From assembly GCA_001310415.1 (NCBI GenBank), contig BAXE01000013.1, forward strand, positions 62,001-126,000: 64,000 nucleotides of DNA, read 5' to 3'. The position numbers were made by a program, and so were the translations under genes. Each line of letters starts with the position of its first letter. Position 1 is the first letter of the stretch. This stretch comes from Enterovibrio sp. JCM 19048 (GTDB taxonomy: Bacteria; Pseudomonadota; Gammaproteobacteria; Enterobacterales; Vibrionaceae). Positions 41,544-52,142 of this stretch are shown piece by piece. The notes below the pieces were generated by a model, which saw only the letters and a list, made by a program, of their open reading frames with translations, made no database searches and was not told where the DNA came from.

Positions 41544-43656
41544 TCACTCCTCTGGCAGGTAGTAGGTGTCGGCAACGGCGTTCTCTTCCGTATACCAGGT
41601 GGTGTTTACCGCGCCTGCATTTTCTGCATAACCGGCGAACAGGGGATAGGCGCTGATGAGGTCAATGTGCTCCTGCGGCCATTTCCACACATCGGTGATC
41701 AGCAATGCCCAGGGCAGGTTAGTCGATGTTTTGTAATAGCGCCCTTCTGCGGGCACGCTGTCATCATCTTGCAGCCGTAAAGGAAGGTATCGAACTGCTC
41801 CGTCGGTGCTTGATCAGGAAGGTGAACTTCCAGGCCGCGACCGGGGTTGTACCAGATCCCATCACGCACATAAGCACCAGGCGTGGAGAAGATAAACGGG
41901 TCGTAAGGCATGTCTGCCAATCCATAGGTGTTAGTGCCTTCAACCGTGCGGATATCCAGTTCAAACTCCCAGGCAATTTCCTGCTGGCAATATTGCGCCG
42001 TGCGATAGAAGTTGCATTCACTGGCAGGCACTGTGGCTTTCAAATCTTCTGAGATGATGAAGATCGCTTCATCTGATTCTGCCTCCAGTCCATTGCTTTG
42101 CTGAAGCACGGCATTGTGTTTGAGCTTGGTCGTGACGCTTTGTATATCCGACCTGTTCAGACCGGGAAGACGGAACGCAAAACCATTGTGGTAGCCTGCA
42201 CCATAGGCAGCGAGATATCCCTGGATGAGAATGCGCGTGGCGTGGTTGTTCTCATCAAGGGTTTCGGTCATACGAAAACGGATGACCACGTCGTTCATGT
42301 CGTAGTCGCCTTCTTTCGGCCAGTTATCCTCAAAGGCGAGGGTGGCGTAGCCTTGCTCGCTGGGGTAGTGCACCAGTGTCGTACCGGTTTTAAGTACTGT
42401 GATCGGGTGGTCTTCCACCTCACCGGTAGTGGCACCACCGAAGTAGTCAAGGCCGGATTGCTCGGCAAAACGGAAGCGGCTGAATGTTGAGCCAATCGCG
42501 GCGTCGACGGGAACGTTGATTATCAAGGTATTGGTGCCGCCACTTAACAGCGAATCGCTGATGATCTTCTCATTGCTGTCAGCAAAATCACCGTCCTGGT
42601 TCCAGTCAATCCACGCGGAAAGATAGCCAGAGCGTGATGCCTGTACAGAGACAATCGCCACCTCACCGGCTTCAAGCGCGGTGACAAAGCCTACACCGTC
42701 TTCATCGGCAAGGCCTGCTTTGTTGTCATCAAGTGGGGAAATCAGGCCATCGCCTTCGCTGTCCGGTGCGACAGAACCCAGATAGTAGTCGCTGCCAATT
42801 TGGTGGCGTGGGCCGTTAGAGGCCAGCAAAGTCAGATAGCTATCAGGCGCATCACCGAAGTCGATGGTGGAGTCTTCATCAATCACAGGAGCATTGGCAC
42901 AGCGGCACCGTCGTTCTGGTTAGAGCTTGGGCCATCAGCAAACTTCACGGCGGTTACATCACCATCATCGCCGTAATCGGATAAATCGATGCGGAAGATA
43001 TCCCCGTCGCTGTTGCGGGAGATGTAGTAGTAGCCGTTCACATCAAAATAGCCTGCACCAAATGTGCCGGTCACACCAATGTTGCCGATGTAAGTGGTGT
43101 CGCCGTTATCGGTGCTGAACAGGAACAAATCACCGGTGCGGTTATCGACACCGTACAAACCGCCGTTGCCGGGGTGAAACGCAAAATCCGTCAGGGAGAC
43201 GGAAGCGGAAGTGGTGATACGTTCAACTACCAAGGTTGCGCTGGGGTCGCTGTCCAGCGGTGTGAGGTCAATTTTGAACAGGCCTTTTCCTTGCCTGTAG
43301 AGGTAATAGGTGTGGTCGTAAACGTCACCGACGTAGAAAGTGTGGTCAGTTGGGAGGCCTGTCGTGTTTAACACCTCTGCCTGAAACTCCTGTCCAAGCC
43401 TGACAATCTGTTTGTTCGAGGTGTCATAGCCATAGATATACCTGTCCTCGAAATCAAAGCCGACACCGTTGATGTTGGCATTCAGTCCTGTATCAGACTG
43501 CAAAAGTGCCGTTTCGCCAGTGACCAGATTAACGCCATAGACCTGTACCGGGCTGGACTGAAAAAGGTAAGCCTTGCTCGGACAAGTATCAAAAGGTGAT
43601 GCTGTCGCAAATGGCGATGTCAGAGCCAGCGCAAGAGGGATAGCAAAGCGAGACAT
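41544..43656 (-). CDS. secreted LruC/GEVED domain protein, two frame breaks
   Basis: An extracellular or surface protein of about 704 residues with a Sec signal peptide (MSRFAIPLALALTSPFATA). The N-terminal half is beta-propeller-like (VYGVNLVTGETALLQ, GVGFDFEDRYIYGYDTSNKQIVRLG, LYGVDNRTGDLFLFSTDNGDTTYIG). A GEVED-type domain follows (FGDAPDSY, WIDWNQDGDFADSNEK, GEVEDHPI) and then a C-terminal LruC domain (FEDNWPKEGDYDMNDVVIRFRM). Breaks lie near 42893 and 41768. GAAAGGAGA precedes the ATG. LruC proteins are calcium-binding-like surface proteins of marine bacteria; the role is unknown. Confidence 0.82.
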
Positions 43657-44002
43657 AGTGCTCTCCTTTCTACTCAGAATGAATTTGCTACTACAAGCAC
43701 TGTGCCAGTTTTAATTGTATGAAATTAAACGTTTTTTCATTGTGAAAATCAGTTTGGGAGAGCGTTTTTTCTCAGATTGACTGTCAGATGTGGGATTAGA
43801 ACGTTGGGTTTCTCAATATGAGAAAAATCAGGTGGTGCTGGCGATTGAAATATTAAACAAAGTAAAGAGGGGTGTATTCTCAAAGAAAAACAGAAAATCA
43901 TTCTTGTTGAAGGCTAATTATCAATGAAGTGGGTAGTCATAAAATCAGGCACATCATTCGAGCGCAGCTTCGGCTGAAAAACGACAAGGAAAAGCACACC
44001 TC
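43657..44002. other. 346-base divergent spacer
   Basis: Lies between the minus-strand LruC gene and the plus-strand SDR. It is AT-rich and must carry both promoters. I see no gene or clear regulator site in it. Confidence 0.5.
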
Positions 44003-44806
44003 ATGACAAAAACCATTCTTATCACCGGCTCAACTGACGGTATCGGGTTGGCAACGGCAAAGCAGTTGGCAGCGCAAGGTCACAGTATCCTGCTTCATGG
44101 CCGCAGTGCAGACAAACTTGAACGTGCCAAATCCGACGTGCAGGACGTGAAGGGTTCAGCCATTGTCGAAACCTATCTCGCGGATCTTTCCAATCTCAAA
44201 GAGGTTGAACAACTCGCCGACGCAGTAAAAGCAAAACACGAAACGCTGGATGTACTGATCAATAACGCGGGCATTTTCCGGGTTGCCAATCCGGTCACAG
44301 ACGACGGTCAGGATGTCCGCTTTGTGGTTAACACCCTTGCGCCTTACCTTTTAACCCACAGGCTTCTGCCGTTGTTAGGCAATGAAGGGCGGGTTGTGAA
44401 CCTGTCTTCTGCTGCGCAGGCACCAGTCAATATTGCTGCGCTGAAAGGCGAAGTGAACGTTGGCGGTGATTTCTCCGCCTATGCCCAAAGCAAACTGGCA
44501 CTCACCATGTGGACAGAGCAAATGGCAGAAGAGTTGGGAGCCAATGGCCCGGTACTGGTGGCGATTAACCCCGGCTCCATGCTTGGCAGCAAGATGGTGA
44601 CGGAAGGATTTGGTGTTGCGGGCGGCGACATCGGTATCGGCGCAGACATTCTTTCCCGGGCAGCATTGAGCGATGAGTTCGCTGATGCCTCAGGTAAATA
44701 CTTCGACAACGACTCCCAGCGTTTTGCCGCGCCGCATCCATTCGCAGCAGACAAAGGAAATGTGGAAGCTGTTGTAGTGGCAATTAAGTCAATAGTGGCT
44801 GTTTAA
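44003..44806 (+). CDS. short-chain dehydrogenase/reductase
   Basis: An intact 267-residue SDR. It has the cofactor motif TILITGSTDGIGLATAKQLA, HGRSADKLERA (Arg at the ribose position favours NADP), LINNAG, VVNLSSAAQAPV and the catalytic SAYAQSKLALT. AAGGAA lies eleven bases before the ATG. Its closest overall pattern is the retinol-dehydrogenase-like or WW-domain-oxidoreductase-like SDR group. The substrate is unknown; it stands alone between two unrelated operons. Confidence 0.88.
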   Translation: MTKTILITGSTDGIGLATAKQLAAQGHSILLHGRSADKLERAKSDVQDVKGSAIVETYLADLSNLKEVEQLADAVKAKHETLDVLINNAGIFRVANPVTDDGQDVRFVVNTLAPYLLTHRLLPLLGNEGRVVNLSSAAQAPVNIAALKGEVNVGGDFSAYAQSKLALTMWTEQMAEELGANGPVLVAINPGSMLGSKMVTEGFGVAGGDIGIGADILSRAALSDEFADASGKYFDNDSQRFAAPHPFAADKGNVEAVVVAIKSIVAV

Positions 44807-44828
44807 CCTTACCTTTCGGAATATAAAT

Positions 44829-44860
44829 CAGTGCCAGAAACTTGTCCGGCACTGTGTTTT
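44829..44860 (+). terminator. hairpin after the SDR gene
   Basis: CAGTGCC pairs with GGCACTG around a 12-base loop and is followed by TGTTTT. It lies 22 bases beyond the SDR stop. Confidence 0.5.
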
Positions 44861-45071
44861 GAGGCACTAAATTTACGCAACCTCTGCCTTTCTCGCTCAT
44901 GAATCAGACACCTGTAAAAAGTTCTGTTTGAGGATGTCATATCTCTTGTAGGGGTTTGAATTTTGTTGACCTGTGTTTGTACTCTTTTCATACATTGCTT
45001 GTAAAAGCGCCTGACAATGGATGTCTCTGAATTTTGCCTGTGAACTAAACGGCAGATTAAAAGGAATTACT

Positions 45072-45673
45072 ATGAAAAGTTGTCTTATCAAACTCGGTAC
45101 GCTCACTCTGTTGCTCCTGCTTGGAGGGTGTTCGAGCACGCTTAAACCTACCACGCTCAAGGAAGATGGATACTTTGACACAAGCTCCACGCTGAGACCG
45201 GAAGGTGTCATCATTGAGCAACCGTTCAAGCCTGAATATCGCAAAATGCTTTATGTGAAGACGGGAGATGAAAAGAACGAACGATACAAAGAGTTTTATC
45301 TGACGTCTTTTAAAAACATGAACGCTTTCGACAAGGTGGTTGACCAAAGTGAGCTTGAATCCCTGGTTATTGAACAAGGCCTGACTGACAAGGTTTCTAA
45401 TATCTCCGACAAGATTGGCCTGCATCATCTACAAAAAGAAATGGGCAGCTTTTTGGTTGTTGAACCCTACGTTGAATGGAATGGGGGCTATGACTATGTT
45501 GCAAACCTCAAAGCCTACGATCCCGAGTCTGGCAAGGTAGTGCTCCATATCGAAAAAGAGGCTTTCAACTGGGCGGGACTGGATGACCCACTTTTCTATC
45601 CCCTGCTAAACGGGTTTGTTGAGTGGACTCGGGGCGAAAAAATTTCAACCAAGCTGCACCCAACAAGAAGTAA
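45072..45673 (+). CDS. lipoprotein of unknown function, probable frame break near its end
   Basis: A lipoprotein with signal MKSCLIKLGTLTLLLLLGGC (lipobox LGGC). The mature part is mixed alpha/beta (PEYRKMLYVKTGDEKN, FLVVEPYVEWNGGYDYVANLKAYDPESGKVVLHIE). AAGGAA stands before ATG 45072. The open frame continues to 45794, straight through a strong terminator, which is implausible. Adding one A to the A-run near 45640 gives a natural ending EWTRGEKNFNQAAPNKK with TAA at 45671. I do not recognise the family. Confidence 0.65.
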
Positions 45674-45707
45674 TTTGAATTCTGACCGTTTCTACGTCGT
45701 GATAAAC

Positions 45708-45735
45708 AAAGAACCCCGAAGTAGCGGGGTTCTTT
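45708..45735. terminator. bidirectional terminator
   Basis: AAAGAACCCCG and CGGGGTTCTTT form an 11-bp stem with a six-base loop. It lies between the convergent lipoprotein and SSS symporter genes. A near-identical hairpin ends the LacI gene at 51004. Confidence 0.9.
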
Positions 45736-45773
45736 GTTTGATACCAATGCGTTCGTTTAATCACATTACAAAG

Positions 45774-47486
45774 CTACACGCTTTCCAGTGCTGAAACCTT
45801 GGATTGCTGTTTGCGCTTGATGAAATAGTTCGAGACCACACCGACAATCAGAACCAGACCACAGAATCCGTATACCTGCATGATGGTCGGATCGTTCGAG
45901 ACAAAGCCCGCGTCCGAAAACATGATGTAAGCGCCAAGTACCATGTAGATGATCACGGCAGAAGCTTCAAAACGGAAAGCCCACGGCGTGACGTCGATGC
46001 TCTCATTGACTGGCATCACGTAATCTTCTTTGCGTGGCATAAAGTGGCCAATGACGAACATCAGCGCGGTACATACTACAAACAAAATGGCGAGCTGGTG
46101 CAGGAAGTGAATCGGGGTGTCGAACACCAGTTGCATCGCAGCGTAGGAGGAGACAAATACCACCAGCGCAACCTTTGCCGCAACCGCAGGAACCCGTTTA
46201 GAAATGTAACCCACGAAGACGATGGTGAAGATAGGCACACTGAAAAAGCCTGCTACCATCTGAAGGTATTGGAACAGACCTTCCGGTGCGTACATGATAA
46301 AGGGAGCAATACAGACCGAAATGATGGCAATGACGATACCGAAGATCTGGCCGCCACTGACCAATTCTTCGTCAGACTTTCCTTTGCCAAACAGAGGCTT
46401 GTATACGTTCAGCGCAAACAGGGTGGTTGAGCTGTTTAGCACGCCGTTGAAAGTACTCAGGATGGCACCAAACATGACCGCCACGAAAAAGCCGACCAGC
46501 GGTTTTGGTAGCACTTCATTCACCAGTCGCGTGTACATGGTGTCCGGGTTGCCTGCATCTGCACCGAACATGTGGAAAGCGATGATGCCGGGAATGATCA
46601 GGAACAGGGGTGAAATCACTTTGATCGCACCGGCCAGGATAACGCCTTTCTGACCCTCTTTCAGGTTCTTGGCGCCCAGTGCGCGTTGGATGATGGACTG
46701 ATCGGTCCCCCAGTAATACAGGTTCACCAACAGCAAACCGGTAAACAGAGTGGAGAATGGCAGGGGATCAGTTTCCTTGCCTACCGATTGCAGCTTTTCA
46801 GGTGCGGCGGTTAACAGCACATCCAGCCCGCCCATAAAGCTGCCTGAACCCAGAGCCATTAAGCCAAATACCGGGATCATCAAACCGCCGATGATCAGGC
46901 CAACACCGTTGATGGTATCGGCGATGACCACGGCTTTCAGACCACCGTAAATGGCATAGAAAAAGCCGAGCAACCCAATGGTGGCTGAGATAAGTGCTAT
47001 TGCACTGAATTCAGAAATTCCCAGCAACCCTTTCACATCGAAGATTTCACCCAGTACGACGGCACCGGCATAAAGTGTGGTTGGAAGGATATTGATGACG
47101 TATTGGCACAAGAACAACAGCGTCACGAACTTTTTCACCGACATGTCATAACGGCTTTCCAGAAAATCAGGAATGGTGGTGATACCTTGCTTGAGATAGC
47201 GCGGTACCAACAACAGCGCAATGATGACTAAGGTGACGCCGGAAGCGACTTCCCAGCCCATTACGCTCATATTGTGGGTGTAAGACTGGGCGCTCATGCC
47301 AACAAAGCTGGTGGCACTGAGGTTTGTCAGGATCAGGGAGCTGGCAATGAGGCCACCAGTCAGGCTTCGTCCACCGAGGAAAAAGCCATCCTGAGAGTTG
47401 TTTTTGTCGTTTTTGACTTTGTTGTAGGTGAATACCACCACAAAGCCCGTAAAGAGCAAAAATGAAAATAGAACGGTGATCGACAT
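45774..47486 (-). CDS. sodium:solute symporter (SSS/SGLT family)
   Basis: An intact 570-residue Na+-coupled symporter with about 14 helices. Family features include GFFLGGRSLTGGLIASSLILTNLSATSFVGMSA, VPRYLKQGITTIPDFLESRYD, YGGLKAVVIADTINGVGLIIGG and NLYYWGTDQSIIQRALGAKNLKEGQKG. These follow the vSGLT galactose transporter pattern. AAGGAAACAAA precedes ATG 47486. It lies 126 bases downstream of the alpha-galactosidase gene on the same strand, so it most likely brings in galactose or an alpha-galactoside for that enzyme. Confidence 0.92.
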   Translation of the reverse strand: MSITVLFSFLLFTGFVVVFTYNKVKNDKNNSQDGFFLGGRSLTGGLIASSLILTNLSATSFVGMSAQSYTHNMSVMGWEVASGVTLVIIALLLVPRYLKQGITTIPDFLESRYDMSVKKFVTLLFLCQYVINILPTTLYAGAVVLGEIFDVKGLLGISEFSAIALISATIGLLGFFYAIYGGLKAVVIADTINGVGLIIGGLMIPVFGLMALGSGSFMGGLDVLLTAAPEKLQSVGKETDPLPFSTLFTGLLLVNLYYWGTDQSIIQRALGAKNLKEGQKGVILAGAIKVISPLFLIIPGIIAFHMFGADAGNPDTMYTRLVNEVLPKPLVGFFVAVMFGAILSTFNGVLNSSTTLFALNVYKPLFGKGKSDEELVSGGQIFGIVIAIISVCIAPFIMYAPEGLFQYLQMVAGFFSVPIFTIVFVGYISKRVPAVAAKVALVVFVSSYAAMQLVFDTPIHFLHQLAILFVVCTALMFVIGHFMPRKEDYVMPVNESIDVTPWAFRFEASAVIIYMVLGAYIMFSDAGFVSNDPTIMQVYGFCGLVLIVGVVSNYFIKRKQQSKVSALESV

Positions 47487-47612
47487 TTTGTTTCCTTACC
47501 AAATCAGGCAACAAGCGGTGCCCTTGAGTTGTAGGGTGTCCCTCCAGCGAGTTCTGGAGTGTGTTATCAGGCAAGGGTGGTTGCTCTGACGCTGGAGGGA
47601 ACGGTTTGGTTT

Positions 47613-49711
47613 TTATCGTTTTTTCAGGTGAACAATCAGTGCAGATTCCGGGTCGAGTATTGGCAAAGTGACACCGATTTCCTTCAGGTTGTCGCCGCTC
47701 AGTGTCAGGGTTTTATCCAGCCATTGGGGGCGTTGCTTCATCAGCTGGAAGCTGGTCTTTGGCATCTCGATAATCTTTACGTCATAGCGGGCGTTTTCTT
47801 CGGCACAGCTGACGCGCAGTGGGGCTGGCAACGCGTGGCTGGGCATTGCCAACTGACAGACGGTGATCAACATTTCGTCGCCGTTTTCGACCCCGTAAAT
47901 GTTCTGGTTCCTGTCGGCGGGATCGATACGGAACGTGCGGCCGGAATGCAGCAAATCGCGGTATTGCTTGTGCAGTTGAATGTAGTGGCAAATGCCTGCT
48001 TTTCTTCCGGGCTCTCTTTTACCGGGTCAAGCTCCACGCCCATGTGGCCGCTCAGTGCTGTCACGCCGCGCATATTGATGGCATGGCGACGGTTGGTGGA
48101 ATGACACTCCGCCGGACCAATGTGAGCGCCCATCACTTCTGGCGGGAAGAAGTAGCTCATGCCGCGCTGGATAGCCTGTCGTTCCAAAGCGTCATTGCAG
48201 TCTGATGCCAGAACCGCTGAGTACGTTTAAGAATTTCAAAATCGATACGGCCACCGCCGGACGAGCAGGATTCAATTTCCACATTTGGGTGGGCAGCCTG
48301 AAGATCATCCAGCAAACGGTAGAGCGCTTTGGTTTGGCCGTGAACAGCAGCCTGTCCCTGATGCCCCGGCTGAACCAGTTCGCGGTTCATATCCCACTTG
48401 AGATAGCCGATGTTGTAGCTGCTCAGCAAATCATTGAGGCGTTCAAAAAGGTAGTTAAAACACTCGCCGTTTTGCAGATCCAACACATACTGCCAGCGGC
48501 CGGAAGGTTGATGGTATCCCTGCAAGCCCAGCACCCAGTCTGGATGTTGGCGGTACAGGTTTGAATCCTTGCTGACCATTTCCGGTTCCACCCAAAGACC
48601 AAACTCCATGCCCAATTCATTAACGTGGGCAATCACAGGCTCAAGGCCGTTCGGGTACTTGTTGGTGTCCAAATACCAGTCGCCGAGCGCAGCGCGTTCC
48701 CCGGTGCGGCCAACAAACCAACCGTCATCAATGATAAAGCGCTCAACGCCCATCTGTGCTGCCTCGGTGGCCATTTGCATGATGTATTCAGGGTTGTGGT
48801 CAAAGTAGATCCCTTCCCAAGTATTGAGGTGAACCGGGCGCGGCTTATTGGATGGAAACTTCACGATCTGTGCGCGCACAAAAGCATGGAAGCGTTCTGA
48901 AATACCATTCAGACCGGTATTGCTATAGGTGGCATACAGCCAAGGGGATTGATATTCCTCACCGCTTTGCAGGCGTTTCTCGCCGGACAACAGCAGTTCA
49001 CCGGCCTGGACAAAACGTCGGCCATCACTTCTTACATCGGCGCGTAGCTGGTGGTTACCGCTCCAGCCAAGGTGGAAGCCCCACACTTGACCCAGTTGTT
49101 CGCTAAAGCCTGTGTGCCGGCAAACAGGCCGGGGAAGTTTTCGTGTGAGGTACGGCCACGGCGGTTTTCCTGCATAAAACCGCCGTGTTCGAACTTCAGG
49201 CGCTGGGTCTGGAACTCGTGACACCAACGCCCGTGAAAGGTCATCAGTTCATGAGCATGGTTTGGGAGAGGCAGGGTCGCCGAGAGTTTGCCCAGACAAT
49301 ATTCGCCTGCCGACAGGTTTTCACTGAGATACGTTTTTGCACCACATCGCTTTCTGCATCCAGTTTTATTTCGATAAACAACTCAAGCTGGGCGACAGGA
49401 TCCTGCAAAGTAAAGGTGGCGCTGCAATCGTCATGATCTATGGCTGTGATTTCAAACACCGGTGCCCAGTCTTCACCGTGACGGTGACCCTCTATACCCG
49501 GCGCATTGAAATGACCGCTTCCTAATTCGGGGCAGAGCGAAAGGGGGACATCCACATCCAGCCGTGCCTGAGAAATAGGGCGTTCCGTCGACAGCATTAA
49601 ATCCGGGTCGATTTGCGCGATTTTGGCACCCCAGTGGAGGATTTCCGGCACACGATCCACTTTGATGATCAGGCTGTGATTTTTGGATTTCAGGTGAATG
49701 ATTTTTTGCAT
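47613..49711 (-). CDS. GH36 alpha-galactosidase, four frame breaks
   Basis: A cytoplasmic GH36 alpha-galactosidase of about 700 residues; no signal peptide is seen. The N-terminal beta-sandwich (MQKIIHLKSKNHSL, FNAPGIEGHRHGEDWAP) leads to the barrel, with GVERFIIDDGWFVGR, EFGLWVEPEMVS, the nucleophile Asp in YLKWDMNREL and IESCSSGGGRID. After repair, the acid/base Asp sits in ASDCNDALERQ. Breaks lie near 49322, 49110, 48190 and 47975. It hydrolyses terminal alpha-galactose from melibiose- or raffinose-type oligosaccharides. Divergent from a LacI regulator with two operator-like sites between them. Confidence 0.92.
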
Positions 49712-49721
49712 ATTACATCTC

Positions 49722-49735
49722 TGTTTTCGTAAACA
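49722..49735. promoter_or_regulatory. operator-like site 1 of the galactoside module
   Basis: TGTTTTCGTAAACA, an inverted repeat of TGTTT and AAACA, lies just upstream of the alpha-galactosidase start. It matches the second site at 49843 in 13 of 14 positions. Confidence 0.75.
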
Positions 49736-49842
49736 TTAACTCTGTGCGTAATCATGCGTTCAATGCCTCATGAATGGATTTAATAGCCTATAAATGTGAT
49801 TTAAAGTGGGTTTCAAAATCTGTATTTGTGGTTTGGATCTTC

Positions 49843-49856
49843 TGTTTTCGGAAACA
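49843..49856. promoter_or_regulatory. operator-like site 2 of the galactoside module
   Basis: TGTTTTCGGAAACA has the same arms as the site at 49722, 121 bases away, and lies 87 bases before the regulator start. The pair brackets the divergent promoters and is the obvious binding target of the LacI protein. Confidence 0.75.
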
Positions 49857-49942
49857 TTTATTGATGTTTTTAAGACATGATTCACGGGAGGGACGGCTTT
49901 GTTCTGATAGATTTATCTGCGGACAAAGAGGGAGAGAATAGA

Positions 49943-51004
49943 GTGGCTGTCACATTCAAAGATGTTGCCCGTTTGGCGGGTGTGTCGACACAAACGGTAT
50001 CAAGGGTGACAAACGGTGCTGACAATGTGGCCGAGGAAACCCGCAAGCGAGTTAACCATGCGATTAAAAAGCTGGGCTACGTGCCAAACAAAGGGGCACA
50101 AATGCTCAGCAGGGCAAAGTCCCGCATTGTCGGTATTGTGTCTCTGGATATCTCCCTGCATGGCGTCGCCTTGATTGCCAATGGTATCCGCAACCAGGCA
50201 CATGAAATGGACTACGCCACTGCGTTGGCGGTGCTGGCCGATAACACCATTGAAGAATTCAGGGGCGCGATTCGTGAGCTGATCGCCCAGCAAGTGGACG
50301 CGATTATTATCAATGCGCCGGTCTCGCGGGAAATGGCTGAAACTCTGATTGATCAGTTCAGTCACCTCACGCTGGTGTTTATTGATGTGCCGGAGGGAAC
50401 GCCGGTGAATCACATCAGCTGTGACCACCTGGCGGGGGCACGCATGGCGGCATTACATTTGATTGGACTAAACTGCGATGCCTTTATTTGTATTTCCGGA
50501 CCTGCCGTTTCAACGGCGTCGTCGATTCGCTACAACGAGTGGCAGAATCAAATCAGTCAGCGTGGAATAAAGGAAATTGCCCGCTACGAGGGGGATTGGC
50601 AAGCCGCATCGGGCTACAACGCCATCAAGGATGCGCTGCTGAAAGGGCTGCATTTTGATGCTGTGCTGGTCGCCAATGACCAGATGGCGCTGGGTGTGCT
50701 GTGTGCATTGTCTGAAGCCGGTATCTGTGTGCCGAAAACGGCGTCTGTCGTCGGCTTTGATGGTATTCAGGACAGCCAGTTTTTCTCACCGCCCCTGACG
50801 ACCGTAAAACAGGACTTCAATGAGCTGGGCAGACAGGCGGTGATCCTCGCATTAAGCCAGGTGTCGAAGCCCGGACAACCACAAGCCAAAGTCTTGCCCG
50901 TCCATTTGGTGGAGCGGCACAGTACTGCGATGAAAAGCGATACCCACTATGACAAGCAGGAAATCCTCTCGCATCTGGAAAATATCCGCCGCTTGTTGCC
51001 GTAA
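49943..51004 (+). CDS. LacI/GalR-family regulator of the galactoside module
   Basis: A regulator of 353 residues. It begins VAVTFKDVARLAGVSTQTVSRVTNG (helix-turn-helix), with hinge LGYVPNKGAQMLSRAKS and an effector domain (RIVGIVSLDISLHGVALIANGI; VLVANDQMALGVLCALSEAG; VVGFDGIQDSQFFSPPLTTV). GTG 49943 is chosen because GAGGGAGAG is placed before it and the LacI fold starts there; an in-frame ATG at 49877 would add 22 atypical residues. It very probably represses the alpha-galactosidase and symporter genes in the absence of galactosides. Confidence 0.92.
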   Translation: MAVTFKDVARLAGVSTQTVSRVTNGADNVAEETRKRVNHAIKKLGYVPNKGAQMLSRAKSRIVGIVSLDISLHGVALIANGIRNQAHEMDYATALAVLADNTIEEFRGAIRELIAQQVDAIIINAPVSREMAETLIDQFSHLTLVFIDVPEGTPVNHISCDHLAGARMAALHLIGLNCDAFICISGPAVSTASSIRYNEWQNQISQRGIKEIARYEGDWQAASGYNAIKDALLKGLHFDAVLVANDQMALGVLCALSEAGICVPKTASVVGFDGIQDSQFFSPPLTTVKQDFNELGRQAVILALSQVSKPGQPQAKVLPVHLVERHSTAMKSDTHYDKQEILSHLENIRRLLP

Positions 51005-51032
51005 AAAGAACCCCGCAATTGCGGGGTTCTTT
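51005..51032. terminator. bidirectional terminator
   Basis: AAAGAACCCCGCAA and TTGCGGGGTTCTTT form a perfect stem of up to 12 pairs. It serves the LacI gene and the converging efflux operon. Confidence 0.92.
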
Positions 51033-51039
51033 GTTCCAG

Positions 51040-52142
51040 TTAATCCATTTTTCTCGATTTGGTGAATACCAAGCCAAGCATAAACAGCAGTGCCAGCACC
51101 CAAAGATGGACAAGGTGACCGGCCTGGCTTTGCAGCGTCGCGCCCATCTGGTTGAGTTGGATGGTGGAGAGAATCGCCGGTGTGGATGGCGCAAGCTGTG
51201 CCAATGCGTTCATCCAGTCTGGCATTGCGCTCGCAGGCCAGACAAAACCTGAGGTAAACAGCAATGGCATGGAGCTTAACAAGATGATCAGTGTGATGAT
51301 CTCCGGTCTTTTAATGAAGCGACCAATCAGACTTCCGCAGGCGAAAGTCGCCAGCAAAAACGGCAACATCATCATGGCGAGATTTACCGGATCAGCCAGT
51401 CGGTTGATGCCGTTAATCGAGAAGCTCGCACCAAGGTAGTACATCGCCATCACGGTATAGATGCCGAGCAGGATAACACCGCGGGCAACCAAGTTACGGC
51501 GACGGGGCGCACTGTCTGCACAGGCCAGCAAGCCGGACGCAATCAGCAGGGTTTGCTGCAGGATCAGGATAAACACCCCCGGCACCACGTAATTGCCGTA
51601 TCCGGTGGTCGGGTTAAACACAGGCACCAGATTCAGGGTGAACGGCGAATATTGTTTGGCTGCCAGTTCCATTGGGGTGTTGTGCATCATGGCACGGGTG
51701 ACTTTCACCTGCGCGCCCAAAGTACCGCCTGCGTTCACTACGCCTTCCGCATGGTGCCGTAGGTGAGGAAAAATGAGGCATCACCACCCACAGAAACCAC
51801 CGGGCTTTTGCCAAGCAATAAATCGCGGTAGAAGTGCTCCGGGATCACCACCACGCCTTCAATGTCGCCTGCCGCAATTTTGCTGCTTGCTTCATGCTCT
51901 GCGCCCAATTGCTCTGTAATCGCCAGTTGAGGCGTGGCATTCAGCATGCGCACAAAGGTGCGGCTTTGCTGGCTGTTGTCATGGTCAACCACGGCCACAC
52001 GCAGTTCACGTGGCAGTTGGTTTTGGTAAGGCAGCGGGTAGAGCAGTGAATAAATCACAATGCCGCCAAACACGGTAAACACCACGGCAGGGTTGGAGAA
52101 CAGTGCTTTCAATTCTTGGAGAAACAGGTCGCGCCAATTCAT
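51040..52142 (-). CDS. ABC-2 type permease (YbhR/YhhJ-like), one frame break
   Basis: An inner-membrane ABC-2 permease of about 367 residues. A first helix (FTVFGGIVIYSLLYPLPY) is followed by a large periplasmic loop (VAVVDHDNSQQSRTFVRML; IAAGDIEGVVVIPEHFYRDLL) and five further helices (FILILQQTLLIASGLL, MPLLFTSGFVWPASAMPDWM). The frame breaks near 51748 (YGTM to EGVVNAGGTLG). It overlaps the upstream permease by ATGA. Such pairs normally form an export channel with an ATPase subunit, which is missing here. Confidence 0.88.
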
